From: Clavibacter michiganensis
Lineage (GTDB): Bacteria; Actinomycetota; Actinomycetes; Actinomycetales; Microbacteriaceae
Direction: 5' to 3'
DNA length: 64,000 bases
NCBI GenBank assembly: GCA_002150995.1
Contig: MDHJ01000001.1
Location: 1,178,001-1,242,000 of the forward strand
In this document: positions 11,859 through 20,279 of the stretch, piece after piece
How positions within the stretch are numbered: position 1 is the first letter of the stretch
Layout: each line of letters opens with the position of its first letter
The notes under the pieces: model-generated
What the model was told of the DNA's origin: nothing
The model's input: only the letters and a program-made list of their open reading frames with translations
Databases searched by the model: none
Translations under genes and position numbers: made by a program

Positions 11859-12688
11859 CCGCCATCGGAGCGGACGTCGCGGAGACCTCCCTCGCCCTGC
11901 CGGACGGCCGCATCCTCGTGCTCGGCTGGGCGTCGGCGACCGACCGCGGGCTCCGCCGCGACCACAACGAGGACAGCCTGCTCGCCGCCGTGCCCTACTT
12001 CGCCGTCGCCGACGGCATGGGCGGGCACGCGGCCGGCGACGTGGCGAGCGACGCGGTCATCCGCCGCCTCGCCGAGGAGCAGGGGCGCGCCGAGTCCGGC
12101 TTCGCGGATCCCGAGGGGGTGGAGCCCGCGCTCGAACGCGCCGTGGAGGACATCCGCGAGGAGACCGGCGACCTGGAGCTGCACGCCGGGACGACCGTCA
12201 CGGGCGCCTGCCTCACGCTGGTCTCGGATCGCCCGTACTGGGCCGTCTTCAACGTCGGGGACTCCCGCGTGTACCAGCTGCGCGGCGACGTGCTCGAGCA
12301 GGTCACCGTCGATCACTCCGTCGTGCAGGAGATGGTGGATGCCGGCCGCCTCACCCGCGCCCAGGCCGACCGGCACCCGGACGGCAACATCATCACCCGC
12401 GCGGTCGGCGTCGGCGACGCGGCCGAGGCGGACTACTGGCTGCTGCCGGTCACCGCGAGGCTCCGCCTGCTCGTGTGCTCGGACGGGCTCACCAAGGAGC
12501 TGTCGGACCCGGAGATCCGGGGGCACCTGCTGCGCGCGGACGACGCGGCCACGGCGGTGCGGGCCCTCGTCGTGCACGCGCTCGAGAACGGCGGACGCGA
12601 CAACGTGACCGCGGTCGTGGTCGACGTCCTGCGGATCGACCCGCCCGCGGACGCCCCCGCCCCGCGCCGGCGGGTCCTGCGCCGCTGA
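11855..12688 (+). CDS. PP2C-type serine/threonine protein phosphatase
   Basis: This 277-aa PPM-family phosphatase keeps the metal-binding motifs in order: RDHNED (about residue 31), VADGMGGHAAGD, the TGACLTLV strand, FNVGDSRVYQL, the GNIITRAVG block, SDGLTKEL and the final DNVTAVVVDV. The catalytic centre should bind two Mn/Mg ions and remove phosphate from Ser/Thr residues. It has no membrane span or sensor domain, unlike PstP, so it is cytosolic. Its ATG overlaps the FHA stop (ATGA), indicating translational coupling and a shared signalling role. Confidence 0.93.
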   Translation: MTAIGADVAETSLALPDGRILVLGWASATDRGLRRDHNEDSLLAAVPYFAVADGMGGHAAGDVASDAVIRRLAEEQGRAESGFADPEGVEPALERAVEDIREETGDLELHAGTTVTGACLTLVSDRPYWAVFNVGDSRVYQLRGDVLEQVTVDHSVVQEMVDAGRLTRAQADRHPDGNIITRAVGVGDAAEADYWLLPVTARLRLLVCSDGLTKELSDPEIRGHLLRADDAATAVRALVVHALENGGRDNVTAVVVDVLRIDPPADAPAPRRRVLRR

Positions 12689-12724
12689 CGCCCGGGCCGT
12701 GGTGCTGCGCGGGGCGGACGGCCG

Positions 12725-13729
12725 CTACGCGTGCAGCGCCTCGTTGAGGATCGACCCGCCGCCGCGCCGCGGGACCGCCTCGACCGCCCCCGTGAGGGAG
12801 TTGCGGCGGAACAGGAGCCCCGGCCGGCCGGAGAGCTCCACGGCCTTCACCTGGGGCGCGCGGCCGTCGGCGCCGGGCGCGGCGCCGACGAGGAGGACCT
12901 TGGTGCCCGCGGTCACGTAGAGGCCGGCCTCGACGACGCTGTCGTCGCCGATGGAGATGCCCACGCCCGAGTTCGCCCCGAGGAGCGCCCGCTCGCCGAT
13001 CGTCACCCGGTCCGTGCCGCCGCCCGAGAGCGTGCCCATGATGGACGCGCCGCCGCCGACGTCCGAGCCGTCGCCGACGACGACGCCCTGCGAGATCCGC
13101 CCCTCGACCATCGAGGACCCGAGCGTGCCGGCGTTGAAGTTGACGAAGCCCTCGTGCATGACGGTGGTGCCCGGTGCGAGGTGCGCGCCCAGGCGCACGC
13201 GGGACGCGTCGGCGATGCGGACGCGGTCCGGCGTGACGTAGTCGAGCAGCCGCGGGAACTTGTCCACGCCGTGCGCGGCGATTCCCGCCCGCTGGAGGGA
13301 CGGCCGGAGCCGGTCGAAGTCGTCGGGGTGCACCGGGCCGGCGTTCGTCCAGACGACGATGGGCAGGTGGCCGAAGATCCCCTCCAGCGACAGCCCGTTG
13401 GGCCGCACGAGGAGGTGGCTGAGCAGGTGGAGGCGGAGGTACGCGTCGGGCGTGGACGCCGGGGGCGTCTGCAGGTCGATCTCGACCGTGACGATGTCGA
13501 CCGTGACGCCGCGACGCGGATCGGCGACCGCGAGCTCCTCGACCCAGGCCGGCGCGATCCAGCGGTCGCGTCCCGCGGGGAGCGCGCCGAGCTCCGGCGC
13601 GGGGAACCAGGTGTCGAGGACGGTGCCGTCGGAGGCGACGGTGGCGAGGCCGTAGCCCCACGCGGATCCGGAGGCGGGGACGGACCCGGCGGCGTGCGCG
13701 GCGGACGGGGACGGAGCGGGGGAGGCCAT
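12725..13729 (-). CDS. dapD: 2,3,4,5-tetrahydropyridine-2,6-dicarboxylate N-succinyltransferase
   Basis: DapD succinylates tetrahydrodipicolinate with succinyl-CoA in the lysine/diaminopimelate pathway. The 334-aa protein has the N-terminal actinobacterial domain and then a left-handed beta-helix of hexapeptide repeats (about residues 170-280, e.g. LGAHLAPGTTVMHEGFVNFNAGTLG split over turns). It ends with the PQVKAVELSGRPGLLFRRNS segment typical of actinobacterial DapD. The start at ATG 13729 has TACGCT ending seven bases upstream, as expected for a leaderless transcript. It diverges from dapE, the next-but-one enzyme of the pathway, across only 79 bp. Confidence 0.93.
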   Translation of the reverse strand: MASPAPSPSAAHAAGSVPASGSAWGYGLATVASDGTVLDTWFPAPELGALPAGRDRWIAPAWVEELAVADPRRGVTVDIVTVEIDLQTPPASTPDAYLRLHLLSHLLVRPNGLSLEGIFGHLPIVVWTNAGPVHPDDFDRLRPSLQRAGIAAHGVDKFPRLLDYVTPDRVRIADASRVRLGAHLAPGTTVMHEGFVNFNAGTLGSSMVEGRISQGVVVGDGSDVGGGASIMGTLSGGGTDRVTIGERALLGANSGVGISIGDDSVVEAGLYVTAGTKVLLVGAAPGADGRAPQVKAVELSGRPGLLFRRNSLTGAVEAVPRRGGGSILNEALHA

Positions 13730-13735
13730 GCGGCC

Positions 13736-13801
13736 AGCGTACCGATCGGGCCGCGCCGTCCCGGTGCTCCCCGATGGAGCCCACCGCCCCCGACCTAGGA
13801 T
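13736..13801. promoter_or_regulatory. divergent leaderless promoters of dapD and dapE
   Basis: On the minus strand TACGCT (13741-13736) ends 7 bases before the dapD ATG. On the plus strand TAGGAT (13796-13801) ends 8 bases before the dapE ATG at 13809. The two promoters share a 79-bp region, so one regulator could control both genes. Confidence 0.6.
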
Positions 13802-13808
13802 GTTCGGC

Positions 13809-14906
13809 ATGCCGACCGAGACCCCTGCCGTGCCCGAGCTCGACCTGACCGCGGGGAGCGTGGAGGTCACGCGCCGCATCTGCGACATGGAGTCCGTCTC
13901 CGGGGACGAGGGTCCGCTCGCGGACGCCATCGAGCGCGCCCTCGCCGGATGCGCCCACCTCGACGTCGAGCGGGACGGCGACGCCGTCATCGCGCGCACG
14001 CACCTCGGCCGGGACCGCCGCGTCGTCATCGCGGGGCACATCGACACCGTGCCGCTCAACCGCAACCTCCCCACGCGCACCGAGCACGAGGACGGCGTCG
14101 AGTACCTCTGGGGGCGCGGCACCGTCGACATGAAGGCCGGCGTCGCCGTGCAGCTGGTGCTCGCGGCCGAGCTCGACGACCCCGCCTACGACATCACGTG
14201 GATCTGGTACGACCACGAGGAGGTCTCCGACAGCCTCAACGGCCTCGGCCGGCTCGCCCGCACGCGTCCGGAGCTGCTGGAGGGCGACTTCGCCATCCTC
14301 GGCGAGCCGACGCGCTCCGAGATCGAGGGCGGCTGCAACGGGAACCTCCGCGTGGAGGTCCGCGCGTTCGGCAAGCGCTCGCACTCAGCCCGCTCCTGGG
14401 TGGGCGAGAACGCCATCCACCGGATCGCACCGGTGCTCGCCACGCTGGCCGCGTACGAGGCGCGCGAGGTGGAGGTCGACGGGCTGGTCTACCGGGAGGG
14501 GCTGAACGCGGTCGGGGTCTCCGGCGGCATCGCCGGCAACGTCATCCCCGACGAGGCGATGGTGCACGTCAACTACCGCTTCGCCCCGAGCCGCTCGGGC
14601 GCCGAGGCCGTCGCGCACGTGACGGGCCTCTTCCCCGGCTTCGAGATCACCGTCGTCGACCTGGCCGAGGGGGCGCGCCCGGGCCTCGACGCGGCCATCG
14701 CGCAGCCGTTCCTCGCGGCGGTCGGCGGCGAGGCGCGCCCCAAGTACGGCTGGACCGACGTCGCCCGCTTCAGCGCCCTCGGCGTGCCGGCCGTCAACTA
14801 CGGCCCCGGGGACCCGCTCCTCGCCCACGCGGACGACGAGCGCGTCGACGTCGCGCAGATCACGTCGTGCGAGCGCGGCCTCCGGGCGTGGCTGACGGCG
14901 CGCTGA
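13809..14906 (+). CDS. dapE: succinyl-diaminopimelate desuccinylase
   Basis: DapE hydrolyses N-succinyl-L,L-diaminopimelate and releases the free diamine for lysine and peptidoglycan synthesis. The 365-aa M20-family metalloprotein has the AGHIDTVPLN zinc-ligand motif (about residue 75). GRGTVDMKAG (bridging Asp), WYDHEEVSDS (catalytic base Glu plus ligand) and GEPTRSEIEGG follow. The C-terminal lid and dimerisation region ends before GWTDVARFSALGVPAVNYGPGDP. ATG 13809 is preferred over the in-frame ATG at 13800 because the TAGGAT box overlaps the latter. The end overlaps the next gene by 19 bp. Confidence 0.94.
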   Translation: MPTETPAVPELDLTAGSVEVTRRICDMESVSGDEGPLADAIERALAGCAHLDVERDGDAVIARTHLGRDRRVVIAGHIDTVPLNRNLPTRTEHEDGVEYLWGRGTVDMKAGVAVQLVLAAELDDPAYDITWIWYDHEEVSDSLNGLGRLARTRPELLEGDFAILGEPTRSEIEGGCNGNLRVEVRAFGKRSHSARSWVGENAIHRIAPVLATLAAYEAREVEVDGLVYREGLNAVGVSGGIAGNVIPDEAMVHVNYRFAPSRSGAEAVAHVTGLFPGFEITVVDLAEGARPGLDAAIAQPFLAAVGGEARPKYGWTDVARFSALGVPAVNYGPGDPLLAHADDERVDVAQITSCERGLRAWLTAR

Positions 14907-16120
14907 CCCGGCCCGCGCGGCGCGCCCGGGTCGACGACCTCCCCGAGGCGCGCCGGGCCCCGTTCCTGCCGTGGTGGGCGGCGGTCCTCGGGATCTACGT
15001 CGCCAGCCGGGCGCTCACCACGGTGCTCATGGTGCTGTCGGCCCGCGGCCAGATCCGGAGCCCGTGGGCCGACGCGTCCCCGACGTACCTGCGGTTCGCG
15101 ACGTTCTGGGACGCGGGCTGGTACCGCGACATCCTGACGTCCGGCTATCCGTCGGTCCTCCCCGTGGACGCCGCCGGGCACGTCCAGGCGAACGCGTGGG
15201 CCTTCATGCCCGTGTACCCGGCGGTCGTGGGCGCCGTGCAGCACGTGACCGGGGCGTCGTTCGCCGCCGCGGCCGTCGCCGTGTCGGTCGTGGCGGGCGC
15301 CGGCGCCGTCCTGGTGCTGCACCGGCTGCTGTCGCGCTTCCTCTCCCCGTCGTCCGTCATGACGGCGGTCGTCATCGTCTGCGTGGCGCCGGTCTCGCCG
15401 CTGTTCCAGGTGGCGTACGCGGAGAGCCTGCAGACGCTCCTCCTCCTCACGGCCCTGCTCCTCCTCGTCGACCGGCGCTACGCGCTCCTCGCGCCCGTCG
15501 TCGTGGTCATGGCGTTCACCCGGCCGCTCGGGCTGGCGTTCGCGCTCGCGCTGCTGCTGCACGGCGTCCTGCGGCTCCGATCGGCGCGGCGCGACCCGTT
15601 CCCCTGCGCCGAGCGCGCGCGCCTCGTCCTCGCCGGGATGTCGGCCTTCGTCGCGGGTGCCGCGTGGCCCGTCATCGCCGCGATCCGCACCGGCTCCGTC
15701 TCCGCGTACACGGACACGGAGCTCTCCTGGCGGGCGTCCTACGTCGGGTACCGCCACCTGGTCCCGTTCGAGGCGTGGTTCGACGCGGGCGGCTTCTGGA
15801 TCGGCGGTCCCCTGGGCACCATCGCCGTGCTCCTCGTGGTCGCCGCCTTCGCCCTCATGCTGACGCGCCCCTCCGTGCGGGCGCTCGGTCCCGACCTGCG
15901 CATCTGGATCGCGTCGTACGGCCTGTACCTCCTCGCCGTCTTCTTCCCGCAGTCGAGCGTCTTCCGGCTGCTGCTGCCGATGATCCCGCTGGCCGGCGCG
16001 CTCGCCGTGCCCCGCTCCCGGACCTGGCGGGTCTGCGTCGTGGCGGCGATGGTCGTCGGGCAGTGGCTCTGGATCGACCTCATGTGGCGTACCACCGCGG
16101 GGGACTGGACGCCGCCGTGA
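14888..16120 (+). CDS. PIG-V-like integral membrane mannosyltransferase
   Basis: This 410-aa protein has about nine hydrophobic segments. Between the first two lies the extracytoplasmic loop TFWDAGWYRDILTSGYP, whose DxGWY signature is shared by PIG-V/GPI mannosyltransferase II and related polyprenyl-sugar-dependent GT-C enzymes. Actinobacterial members are thought to mannosylate cell-envelope glycans or proteins using a polyprenyl-phosphate donor. The substrate here is unknown. GTG 14888 lies inside the end of dapE, so the genes are probably cotranscribed, which links a wall-precursor gene to an envelope glycosyltransferase. A long hairpin follows the stop. Confidence 0.75.
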   Translation: MADGALTRPARRARVDDLPEARRAPFLPWWAAVLGIYVASRALTTVLMVLSARGQIRSPWADASPTYLRFATFWDAGWYRDILTSGYPSVLPVDAAGHVQANAWAFMPVYPAVVGAVQHVTGASFAAAAVAVSVVAGAGAVLVLHRLLSRFLSPSSVMTAVVIVCVAPVSPLFQVAYAESLQTLLLLTALLLLVDRRYALLAPVVVVMAFTRPLGLAFALALLLHGVLRLRSARRDPFPCAERARLVLAGMSAFVAGAAWPVIAAIRTGSVSAYTDTELSWRASYVGYRHLVPFEAWFDAGGFWIGGPLGTIAVLLVVAAFALMLTRPSVRALGPDLRIWIASYGLYLLAVFFPQSSVFRLLLPMIPLAGALAVPRSRTWRVCVVAAMVVGQWLWIDLMWRTTAGDWTPP

Positions 16121-16148
16121 CGGGGTCCTCCGCACCCCGCGACGTGGA

Positions 16149-16188
16149 CCGCGGCGCCCCCCTCCACCGCCGGACGGGGGCGCCGCGG
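16149..16188 (+). terminator. hairpin after the mannosyltransferase gene
   Basis: CCGCGGCGCCCCC (16149-16161) pairs perfectly with GGGGGCGCCGCGG (16176-16188), 13 bp with a 14-nt loop, 28 bp after the stop. Confidence 0.65.
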
Positions 16189-16233
16189 CCGTAGCACGGC
16201 GCCGCGCGTTCATCGAGGGCCGTGTCGATGCGG

Positions 16234-16239
16234 GATAAT
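16234..16239 (+). promoter_or_regulatory. -10 box of the DUF3117 gene
   Basis: GATAAT at 16234-16239 is unusually close to the TATAAT consensus for this window. It lies 28 bp before ATG 16268, leaving a short leader with an AAAGGGGAG ribosome-binding site. Both sites suggest strong expression. Confidence 0.55.
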
Positions 16240-16267
16240 GGACGCACATCCACGAAAGGGGAGCCGA

Positions 16268-16441
16268 ATGGCAGCCATGAAGCCCAGGACCGGCGACGGA
16301 CCGATGGAGGCCGTGAAGGAGGGCCGGCTCATCATCGTGCGCGTGCCCTTGGAGGGAGGCGGACGACTCGTCGTCTCCGTCAACGACGCCGAAGCGAAGG
16401 AGCTTCACGACGCCCTCGCCGCGGTCACCAGCGCGAGCTAG
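16268..16441 (+). CDS. DUF3117 family small protein
   Basis: The 57-aa product begins MAAMKPRTGDGPMEAVKEGR and has the short beta-rich core of the DUF3117 family, a nearly universal but functionally unknown small actinobacterial protein. ATG 16268 is chosen over the in-frame ATG at 16238 because a strong AAAGGGGAG site precedes it and family members begin here. It is monocistronic: a near-consensus -10 box lies upstream and a 20-bp perfect hairpin downstream. The likely high expression suggests a housekeeping role. Confidence 0.9.
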   Translation: MAAMKPRTGDGPMEAVKEGRLIIVRVPLEGGGRLVVSVNDAEAKELHDALAAVTSAS

Positions 16442-16457
16442 TCGGAACGCACATCAC

Positions 16458-16500
16458 GCGACAGCGCCCGCCCCGTCGACGACGGGGCGGGCGCTGTCGC
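16458..16500. terminator. bidirectional terminator, 20-bp perfect stem
   Basis: GCGACAGCGCCCGCCCCGTC and its exact reverse complement flank a GAC loop. It lies between DUF3117 on the plus strand and the O-methyltransferase on the minus strand and can serve both. A GTCGCGTCGCGGC-type motif recurs at about 16495-16507 and 16529-16541. Confidence 0.85.
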
Positions 16501-16579
16501 GTCGCGGCGCTCTCGAGTTCGCGGGCCGTCGCGTCGCGGCCCTGTAGTCCTCCCGCACCCCGGTGTCGACCGTCGGCGC

Positions 16580-17212
16580 TCAGCGCCCGGTCCGGGCGAT
16601 CTGCAGCAGGCCGTCGCCCGAGGGCGACAGCGACGCGACGACGGCACCGGAGCCGGCCGTCTCCTGCACGAGCGTGCGGAACGCCGCGGTCTGCGCGTCG
16701 CGCGCGGCCGGGTTCTGCACGCGCCCGCGCCAGAGCGCGTGCGGCACGAGGACGAGGCCGCCCGGGCGGGCGAGTCGGAGGCCGTGCTCGACGTACTCGA
16801 TGACCTGGGCGGGATCCGCGTCCACGAGCACCAGGTCGTAGCTGGCGTCGCTCATGCGGGGCAGCACGTCGAGCGCGCGACCCGTGATGAGGCGGACGCG
16901 GTTCGCCGGGACCTCGGCGTCGGCCAGGATCTCGCGGGCCGCCTGCTGGTGGTCGAACTCCACGTCGATGCTCGTGAGCACGGCGCGCGGAGCCCCGCGG
17001 AAGATGCAGAGGCCGGAGACCCCGGCGCCCGTGCCGATCTCGATGACGCTCGTGGCACGGGTGGCGGCGGCGAGGAGCGAGAGCTGGGCGCCGACGGCGG
17101 GGGAGACGGCCTCGATGCCGAGCTCGCGGGAGTGCTGGCGGGCCAGGGCGATGTGCTCGTCCTCCACGACGACGTCCTCGGCGAACTTCCACCCGGTCTC
17201 CTGGTCGGACAC
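16580..17212 (-). CDS. O-methyltransferase (family 3, class I SAM-dependent)
   Basis: This 210-aa protein has the Rossmann methyltransferase motifs: IEIGTGAGVSGL (SAM-binding glycine loop, about residues 57-68), LTSIDVEFDHQQ (acidic ribose contact) and YDLVLVDADP (metal-linked Asp region). It matches the caffeoyl-CoA/catechol O-methyltransferase-like family, of which mycobacterial Rv1220c is a member found near sigE and tatB. The physiological substrate is not known. The start is GTG 17212 with an AGGGAGG site and a TACCCT hexamer further upstream. It diverges from tatB. Confidence 0.86.
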   Translation of the reverse strand: MSDQETGWKFAEDVVVEDEHIALARQHSRELGIEAVSPAVGAQLSLLAAATRATSVIEIGTGAGVSGLCIFRGAPRAVLTSIDVEFDHQQAAREILADAEVPANRVRLITGRALDVLPRMSDASYDLVLVDADPAQVIEYVEHGLRLARPGGLVLVPHALWRGRVQNPAARDAQTAAFRTLVQETAGSGAVVASLSPSGDGLLQIARTGR

Positions 17213-17363
17213 GCGGCACCTCCCTCTTCCGGGTCACCAGGGTATCGGCCCCGCGGTCGGACGCCCGACGGGGGCGTGTCCGGTGACGCCCCGATGCGCC
17301 GCGCCGGCTGACGGGAGCCTGCGGACGGGTGGAGATCGGGCGTCGACCGGCTAGCCTGTGACC

Positions 17364-17738
17364 ATGTTCGGCCTGACGTTCGAGAAGCTGATGCTCATCG
17401 GCATCATCGCGGTGTTCCTGCTCGGCCCCGAGCGGCTGCCGCTGTACACCCAGAAGCTCGCGGATCTGGTGAAGGCGGCCCGCCGCATGGCCACCGGAGC
17501 CCGCGAGCGCATGCGCGACGAGCTCGGGCCGGAGTTCGACGAGGTCGACTGGAAGAAGCTCGACCCCCGCCAGTACGACCCGCGCCGCATCATCAAGGAG
17601 GCGCTGTTCGAGGACGAGCCCGTCGTCACGAAGCCGCGCGTGCCGGTCGAGACCACGATCGCCCGTCGTCAGCGACTCGAACGCGAGGCGGCCGCCGCCT
17701 CCGCCCAGCCCGCGCCCTTCGACGTCGAGGCCACCTGA
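17364..17738 (+). CDS. tatB: Sec-independent translocase subunit TatB
   Basis: TatB helps recognise twin-arginine signal peptides before transfer of folded proteins through the TatA pore. The 124-aa protein begins MFGLTFEKLMLIGIIAVFLLGPERLP. This is a single N-terminal membrane helix ending in the conserved GPERLP hinge, followed by an amphipathic helix (TQKLADLVKAARRMATGARERM) and a charged tail. The length and the glutamate in the first helix favour TatB over TatA. ATG 17364 has TAGCCT ending seven bases upstream, so it is probably leaderless. The in-frame GTG 17358 would overlap that box. Confidence 0.85.
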   Translation: MFGLTFEKLMLIGIIAVFLLGPERLPLYTQKLADLVKAARRMATGARERMRDELGPEFDEVDWKKLDPRQYDPRRIIKEALFEDEPVVTKPRVPVETTIARRQRLEREAAAASAQPAPFDVEAT

Positions 17739-17852
17739 CGCACGTCGTCCCACGCTCACGCGGGACGGCCGTCCGCACGGTGCCGGATGCCGATGACCCG
17801 GGCTGTTCAGTCGGGTGCGCGGGCCCCACGCGGTCCCCTCGCACCGTGTCGC

Positions 17853-18769
17853 TCAGCCGTTCGCGCTGAAGCGCGCGTCCACGGTGCGCGCCTCCTCGCG
17901 GAGCGCGTCCACGACGGCCCGCACCGAGGGACGCTCGGCGCGGTCGGGCCGTAGCAGCACGTGCACGTGCCGCCGGGACACGACCCCCGTGAGCCGCTTC
18001 ACCACCACGCCGTCGTGCTGACCCGCGGTGTAACGGGGCAGCAGCGCGATCCCGTGGCCCGAGGCGACGAGGGACTCGGTGATGCGCGTGTCGTTGACGC
18101 GCTGGACGACCCGGGCGGGGGCGCCGAGGGCCTGCTCGATGTCGAGGAGGATCCGGTCGAAGGGGAGCCCCTGCGGCACGCCGATCCACGGCTCGCCGCC
18201 GAGGTCGGCGGGACTCACGGACGCGCGACCTGCGAGGCGGTGGCCCGACGGCATGGCGACGTCGAGCGGCTCCACCATGAGCGGGACGATCACGAGGCCG
18301 AGCCCGCGCCACGTCCCCGCCCCGCGAGCGAGTGGGCGATGACGACGTCGAAGTCGGCCGTGAGGTCGGCGAAGGCGCGGGAGGCCGGGTCGCGGTCGCT
18401 GGCCCGCACGGTGAGGTCGGCGATCGTCGCGACCCGGTCGAGGAGGCCCGGGAGCAGCATCTGCCCGGCGGTGGGGAACATCGCCAGCGTGACCTCGCCC
18501 GCGGGCTGGTGCCGGAAGTCCTCCCACAGCGCCTCGGCGCGCGCGACCGCGACGGCGATGTCGGTGGCCGTGCGCGCGAGCGCGCGGCCCGCGTCGGTGA
18601 GCACGATGCCGCGGCCGGACCGCTCGGTGAGCGGCACCCCGGCCTCCCGCTCGAGCACCTTGAGCTGCTGGGAGACCGCGGACGGCGTGCGCCCCGCGGC
18701 GCGTGCGACGGCCCCGACGCTGCCCCGGTCGGCGAGCTCCCGGAGGAGCTCGAGGCGTCGGATGTCCAT
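17853..18769 (-). CDS. LysR family transcriptional regulator, frame broken near 18318
   Basis: The N-terminal part is a standard LysR helix-turn-helix (MDIRRLELLRELADRGSVGAVA, then RTPSAVSQQLKVLE). The periplasmic-binding-like effector domain begins near residue 88. In the frame from ATG 18769 a stop follows HSLAGRGRGAGSAS, but one base out the domain continues as TWRGLGLVIVPLMVEPLDVAMP and runs to the stop at 17853. Adding one G at the CCCC/GGGG run 18315-18318 gives an intact protein of about 305 aa. TAGCCT ends seven bases before the ATG. It diverges from a 40-aa membrane microprotein, across an inverted repeat that is a likely operator. Confidence 0.85.
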
Positions 18770-18793
18770 GCAGCCAGGCTACACAGCCAGGCA

Positions 18794-18812
18794 AGGACTA
18801 TGAGCTTGTCCT
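18794..18812. promoter_or_regulatory. candidate LysR operator
   Basis: AGGAC (18794-18798) and GTCCT (18808-18812) form an interrupted inverted repeat with a 9-bp spacer. It lies between the divergent LysR gene and the microprotein gene and is more AT-rich than its surroundings. LysR regulators usually bind such dyads in the divergent promoter. Confidence 0.5.
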
Positions 18813-18884
18813 GAACGATGCGCGGTGGTCTCCTGGAGGTGCGGCGGAATGCGCCGCCATCCGCCTTCCCGCAGGAGCACCACC

Positions 18885-19007
18885 ATGACCGTCTTCCTCA
18901 TCGCCGTCGCCGCCCTCTCCGTCTCCGCCGTCGCCGGCACCGTCGTCGTCACCGCACGCGACGGCTACCGCGCCGTGCCGACCCGCACGCACCGCAGCCA
19001 CGTCTAG
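18885..19007 (+). CDS. 40-aa single-span membrane microprotein
   Basis: ATG 18885 has an AGGAG site at 18872-18876. The product begins MTVFLIAVAALSVSAVAGTV, one hydrophobic helix with an N-terminus likely outside, followed by the basic tail VTARDGYRAVPTRTHRSHV. I do not recognise a named family. Support for a real gene comes from the good ribosome-binding site, a 19-bp perfect terminator hairpin 14 bp after the stop, and its position divergent from a LysR regulator across a candidate operator. It may be a LysR-controlled regulatory peptide of a transporter or of the membrane. This is inference. Confidence 0.65.
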   Translation: MTVFLIAVAALSVSAVAGTVVVTARDGYRAVPTRTHRSHV

Positions 19008-19021
19008 GCAGCACGCGCAGC

Positions 19022-19069
19022 ACGCACGAGGAGGACGGCAGCCCGCGGGGTGCCGTCCTCCTCGTGCGT
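19022..19069. terminator. 19-bp perfect hairpin terminator
   Basis: ACGCACGAGGAGGACGGCA pairs exactly with its complement around a 10-nt loop. It lies between the microprotein gene and the convergent mrp gene and could serve both. Confidence 0.85.
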
Positions 19070-19103
19070 CCCGGGATCGTCGGGGCGCCTGGTCGGGTGG
19101 CGC

Positions 19104-20279
19104 CTAGGAGACGGAGAGCCCCAGCCGCCGGCCCGCGAGACCGCGGCCGCGCCGGGCCAGGTGGTCCGCGACGCGCTGGATCTGCACAGCGGCGGGATCC
19201 CCCGGCGTCGCGAGGACGAGGGGTGCCCCTGCGTCGCCGCCCTCCCGGAGGGCGACGCTGAGGGGGACGCTCGCGAGGAGGGGGACGGGATCGTCCTGCC
19301 CCGCCGACAGGCGCCGGGCGACCTCCTCGCCGCCGCCCGCGCCGAAGAGCTCGAGGACGGACCCGTCGGGCTGCGCGAGCCCGGCCATGTTCTCCACGAC
19401 CCCCGCGACGCGCTGCCCCGTCTGCCGGGCGACCAGCCCGCTGCGCTCGGCGACGTCTGCCGCAGCCGGCTGCGGCGTCGTGACCACGAGCACCTCGGCG
19501 TGCGGCAGCAGCTGCCCCACCGTGATGGCGACGTCGCCGGTGCCGGGCGGCAGGTCGAGCAGCAGCACGTCGAGGTCGCCGAAGAACACGTCCGTGAGGA
19601 ACTGCTGGATGGTGCGGTGCAGCATCGGGCCGCGCCAGGAGACGGCGGTGCCCCCGGCGGCGTCCGGGTCGAGGAACATGCCGATGGAGATTACCTTCAC
19701 GCCGTGGGCGACGGGCGGCAGGATCATGTCGCCGACGCGGGTGGGCTGCGCCGAGCGGCCGTCCTGGTCGACGAGCCCCAGGATGCCCGGGATGGAGAAC
19801 CCGTGCACGTCGGCATCGACGAGCCCGACGGCGAGCCCCTTCGCCGCGAGCGCGACCGCGAGGTTGGCCGTGAGCGTCGACTTCCCGACGCCGCCCTTGC
19901 CGCTCGTGACGGCGTAGACGCGCGTGAGGCTGTCGGGGCCGAAGGGCATGCCCCGCTGGGCGGCCGGCCCGCGGAGCCGCTCGGTGAGCGCACGGCGCCG
20001 CTCAGGGCTCATCACCCCCACGGTGAGCTCGAGGCGCACGACGCCCGGCACGGCCGCGACCGTCTCGCGCACGTCGCGCTCGATGGAGGTCGCCGCCGGG
20101 CATCCGACGATCGTCAGGGCGATGTCGACGTGCGCCACGCCACCGTCCTCGACGCGCACGTCGGAGACCATGTCGAGCTCCGTGATGGGCCGGCGGATCT
20201 CCGGGTCAACCACGCGCGCGAGCGCCTGCCGCACCGCGTCCGCGGTGAGCGGCGCCGTGCCGGCGGCCTCAGCGGCCAT
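19104..20279 (-). CDS. mrp: Mrp/ApbC family Fe-S cluster carrier ATPase
   Basis: Mrp proteins hold and pass on iron-sulfur clusters in an ATP-dependent manner. From ATG 20279 (AGGA site) the protein has 391 aa. A DUF59/MIP18-like domain comes first (about residues 8-85), then a ParA-like P-loop domain with the deviant Walker A SGKGGVGKST and the switch segment DLPPGTGDVAIT. The usual CxxC cluster-binding pair near the C-terminus is not visible (the region reads GVVENMAGLAQPDGSVLELFG), as in several actinobacterial Mrp proteins. An upstream ATG at 20330 lies within DUF1003. It is the last gene of an MgtE-like/DUF1003/mrp operon. Confidence 0.9.
   Translation of the reverse strand: MAAEAAGTAPLTADAVRQALARVVDPEIRRPITELDMVSDVRVEDGGVAHVDIALTIVGCPAATSIERDVRETVAAVPGVVRLELTVGVMSPERRRALTERLRGPAAQRGMPFGPDSLTRVYAVTSGKGGVGKSTLTANLAVALAAKGLAVGLVDADVHGFSIPGILGLVDQDGRSAQPTRVGDMILPPVAHGVKVISIGMFLDPDAAGGTAVSWRGPMLHRTIQQFLTDVFFGDLDVLLLDLPPGTGDVAITVGQLLPHAEVLVVTTPQPAAADVAERSGLVARQTGQRVAGVVENMAGLAQPDGSVLELFGAGGGEEVARRLSAGQDDPVPLLASVPLSVALREGGDAGAPLVLATPGDPAAVQIQRVADHLARRGRGLAGRRLGLSVS

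Noticed and set aside
17739-17852. A terminator between tatB and the LysR gene
   Set aside because: GTCCC...GGGAC gives only a five-base stem with a 10-nt loop, too weak to call.
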